From Lachnospiraceae bacterium (GTDB lineage: Bacteria; Bacillota; Clostridia; Lachnospirales; Lachnospiraceae), in assembly GCA_900753305.1 (NCBI GenBank), contig CAADYR010000175.1, positions 6,124 through 70,123 on the forward strand: a stretch of 64,000 nt of DNA. Reading direction: 5' to 3'. A program made the translations under genes and the position numbers. Under the pieces are notes generated by a model that had not been told where the DNA came from, did not search any database, and saw only the letters and a list, made by a program, of their open reading frames with translations. Below, piece by piece: positions 63,021-64,000 of the stretch (within the stretch, counting starts at the first letter, position 1; each line of letters begins with the position of its first letter).

Positions 63021-64000
63021 TTATGCAGATTTCCATATAATATTGGAACTTTTTTTCATTACAAAGGTCTTATAGATCTGTCCCCGTTCCATTAATTCTT
63101 TATGAGTACCACGTTCTTTAACCTGACCATTGTTGATCACCATGATCTGATCGGCATAGAGGATCGTCTGTAATCTGTGTGCAATGACGAGTAGAGTTTT
63201 GCCCTTGCACAATTCGCTGATCGCCTCCTGAATATAGCGTTCATTATCAGCATCGATGCTGGCGGTAGCTTCATCCAGAATTACGATAGGTGCATCTTTC
63301 AGAATACATCTGGCAATCGAGATACGCTGTCTCTCACCGCCGGAGAGGGAAGAACCGCCCTCATCGATCACGGTATCGAAACCATTTGGAAGTGCCATGA
63401 TAAAGTCATAGCAGCGAGCCTTTTTGGCGGCTTCGATCACCTTTTCCCTGGTTACATTCTCACAGCCAATTGCGATATTGTTATATATCGTGTCGTGGAA
63501 CAGATAGACTCTCTGGAATACCATGCTGATCTGGCTCATTAGTTCAGCCAGACTTACATCTTTGATATTTTTACCTCTGACCAGAATTTCACCCTGTTCA
63601 ATATCCCAGAATCTGGCTAACAGATTGGCAACTGTACTCTTGCCACCGCCGGATGGACTGACTAATGCTGTCATCGTTTTTTTACCGGAGCCAAAAGAAG
63701 CACTGTAGCCGTATATGCTCTTGATCGGGGTAAAAATGTTCATAAGGAAAAGCAGGATAGCCTGACTCATCTTTTCTTCATTTTCCGGGTCAATAAAGGC
63801 GGTAGCCTCATCCAGAATGATGATCGAAGCATCTTTTAACAATGCCCTTGCCAGAGAGATACGTTGTTTCTCGCCTCCTGAGAGTTTATTGCCGCTGTCA
63901 CCTGCCATGGTATATACACCTTTTGGCAGCTTTTCTATGAAATCAAGACACTGTGCTCTTTTCAGGGCATTCATGACTTCAGCATCTGTGGCATCAGGTC
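63021..64000 (-). pseudogene. ABC exporter pair collapsed by internal deletions (runs past window edge)
   Basis: The frame starts inside the C-terminal half of one ABC ATPase (signature KLSGGEKQRISLARALL, Walker B IIILDEATAFIDPENEEKMSQAI), then jumps directly to the last membrane helix of a second transporter (LLFLMNIFTPIKSIYGYSASF), then to Lys-Lys-Thr-Met before a second Walker A (VSPSGGGKSTVANLLARFWD) and a complete remaining ATPase (SLSGGERQRISIARCIL, IVILDEATASID). Expected pieces lost: the end of the first ATPase and most of the second membrane domain, plus the linker before the second P-loop. The P-loop has Ser where Gly is usual. Resembles heterodimeric lipid/drug exporters. In frame, so a product may be made, but it cannot be a normal transporter. 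Confidence 0.75.

Overview
The window reads as low-GC Gram-positive DNA of Lachnospiraceae type (anaerobic gut Clostridia). The signs are AGGAGG-type ribosome sites, SufCBDSU iron-sulfur assembly, FeoA/FeoA/FeoB iron uptake with a DtxR-type regulator, a B12 riboswitch ahead of an exported CbiK, oleate hydratase and a pectin-type acetylesterase. No rRNA, tRNA, CRISPR array or transposase was seen.

Left arm (1-27 kb): nearly all genes are on the minus strand. In order: metNIQ methionine uptake; a DUF2339-like membrane protein; a TetR / rifampicin-phosphotransferase-like / MATE cluster whose MATE gene is internally deleted; an ECF S-component fused to DUF1893; a ThuA-like protein and a sugar-phosphate isomerase; an AAA_14/DUF4143 ATPase; exonuclease III (plus strand); the suf operon; a TetM-like GTPase fused to a YacP/Rae1-like NYN nuclease domain; oleate hydratase (plus); an ABC-class ATPase; an HSL-type esterase (plus).

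Centre (27.1-33.3 kb): a strikingly AT-rich cassette. It holds about 20 same-orientation iterons, seven of them in an exact 22-bp tandem, then a ParB-like ribbon-helix-helix protein, ParA, 1.7 kb of extremely AT-rich non-coding DNA with long palindromes, an XRE-type DNA-binding protein and a second AT-rich gap with two iterons in inverted orientation. Base composition changes here. On the left the plus strand is C-rich even inside a plus-strand gene; on the right it becomes G-rich. This is what a bidirectional replication origin looks like. With no dnaA/dnaN/recF neighbourhood, I infer the origin and partition locus of a large secondary replicon (chromid or megaplasmid). No recognised Rep protein is present, so the initiator is an open question and this is the best candidate for an undescribed system.

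Right arm (33.3-64 kb): nitroreductase, a FliD-like repeat protein, HAD phosphatase, flavin reductase, histidine phosphatase, SGNH-SLH esterase, a Lon-like AAA+ ATPase facing a protein with a cytidine-deaminase-like C-terminus, glycerate kinase, a membrane-anchored coiled-coil protein, an EAL phosphodiesterase, the feo operon with a cysteine-rich Fur-like regulator, metF, an intact MATE, an acyltransferase/DUF6320 pair, a YczE-like protein, an esterase, a second internally deleted MATE, B12-controlled CbiK, NUDIX, a small membrane protein and a collapsed ABC exporter at the edge.

Three cross-cutting patterns stand out. A palindrome GTTAG-N6-CTAAC sits in promoters of feoA, feoB and the TetR cluster (with a near copy before a DUF2325 gene), suggesting one metal-responsive regulon. 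Two roughly 190-nt elements 9.6 kb apart keep the same nested helices with compensatory changes, suggesting a structured RNA or mobile palindrome. Three efflux-type genes carry internal deletions.
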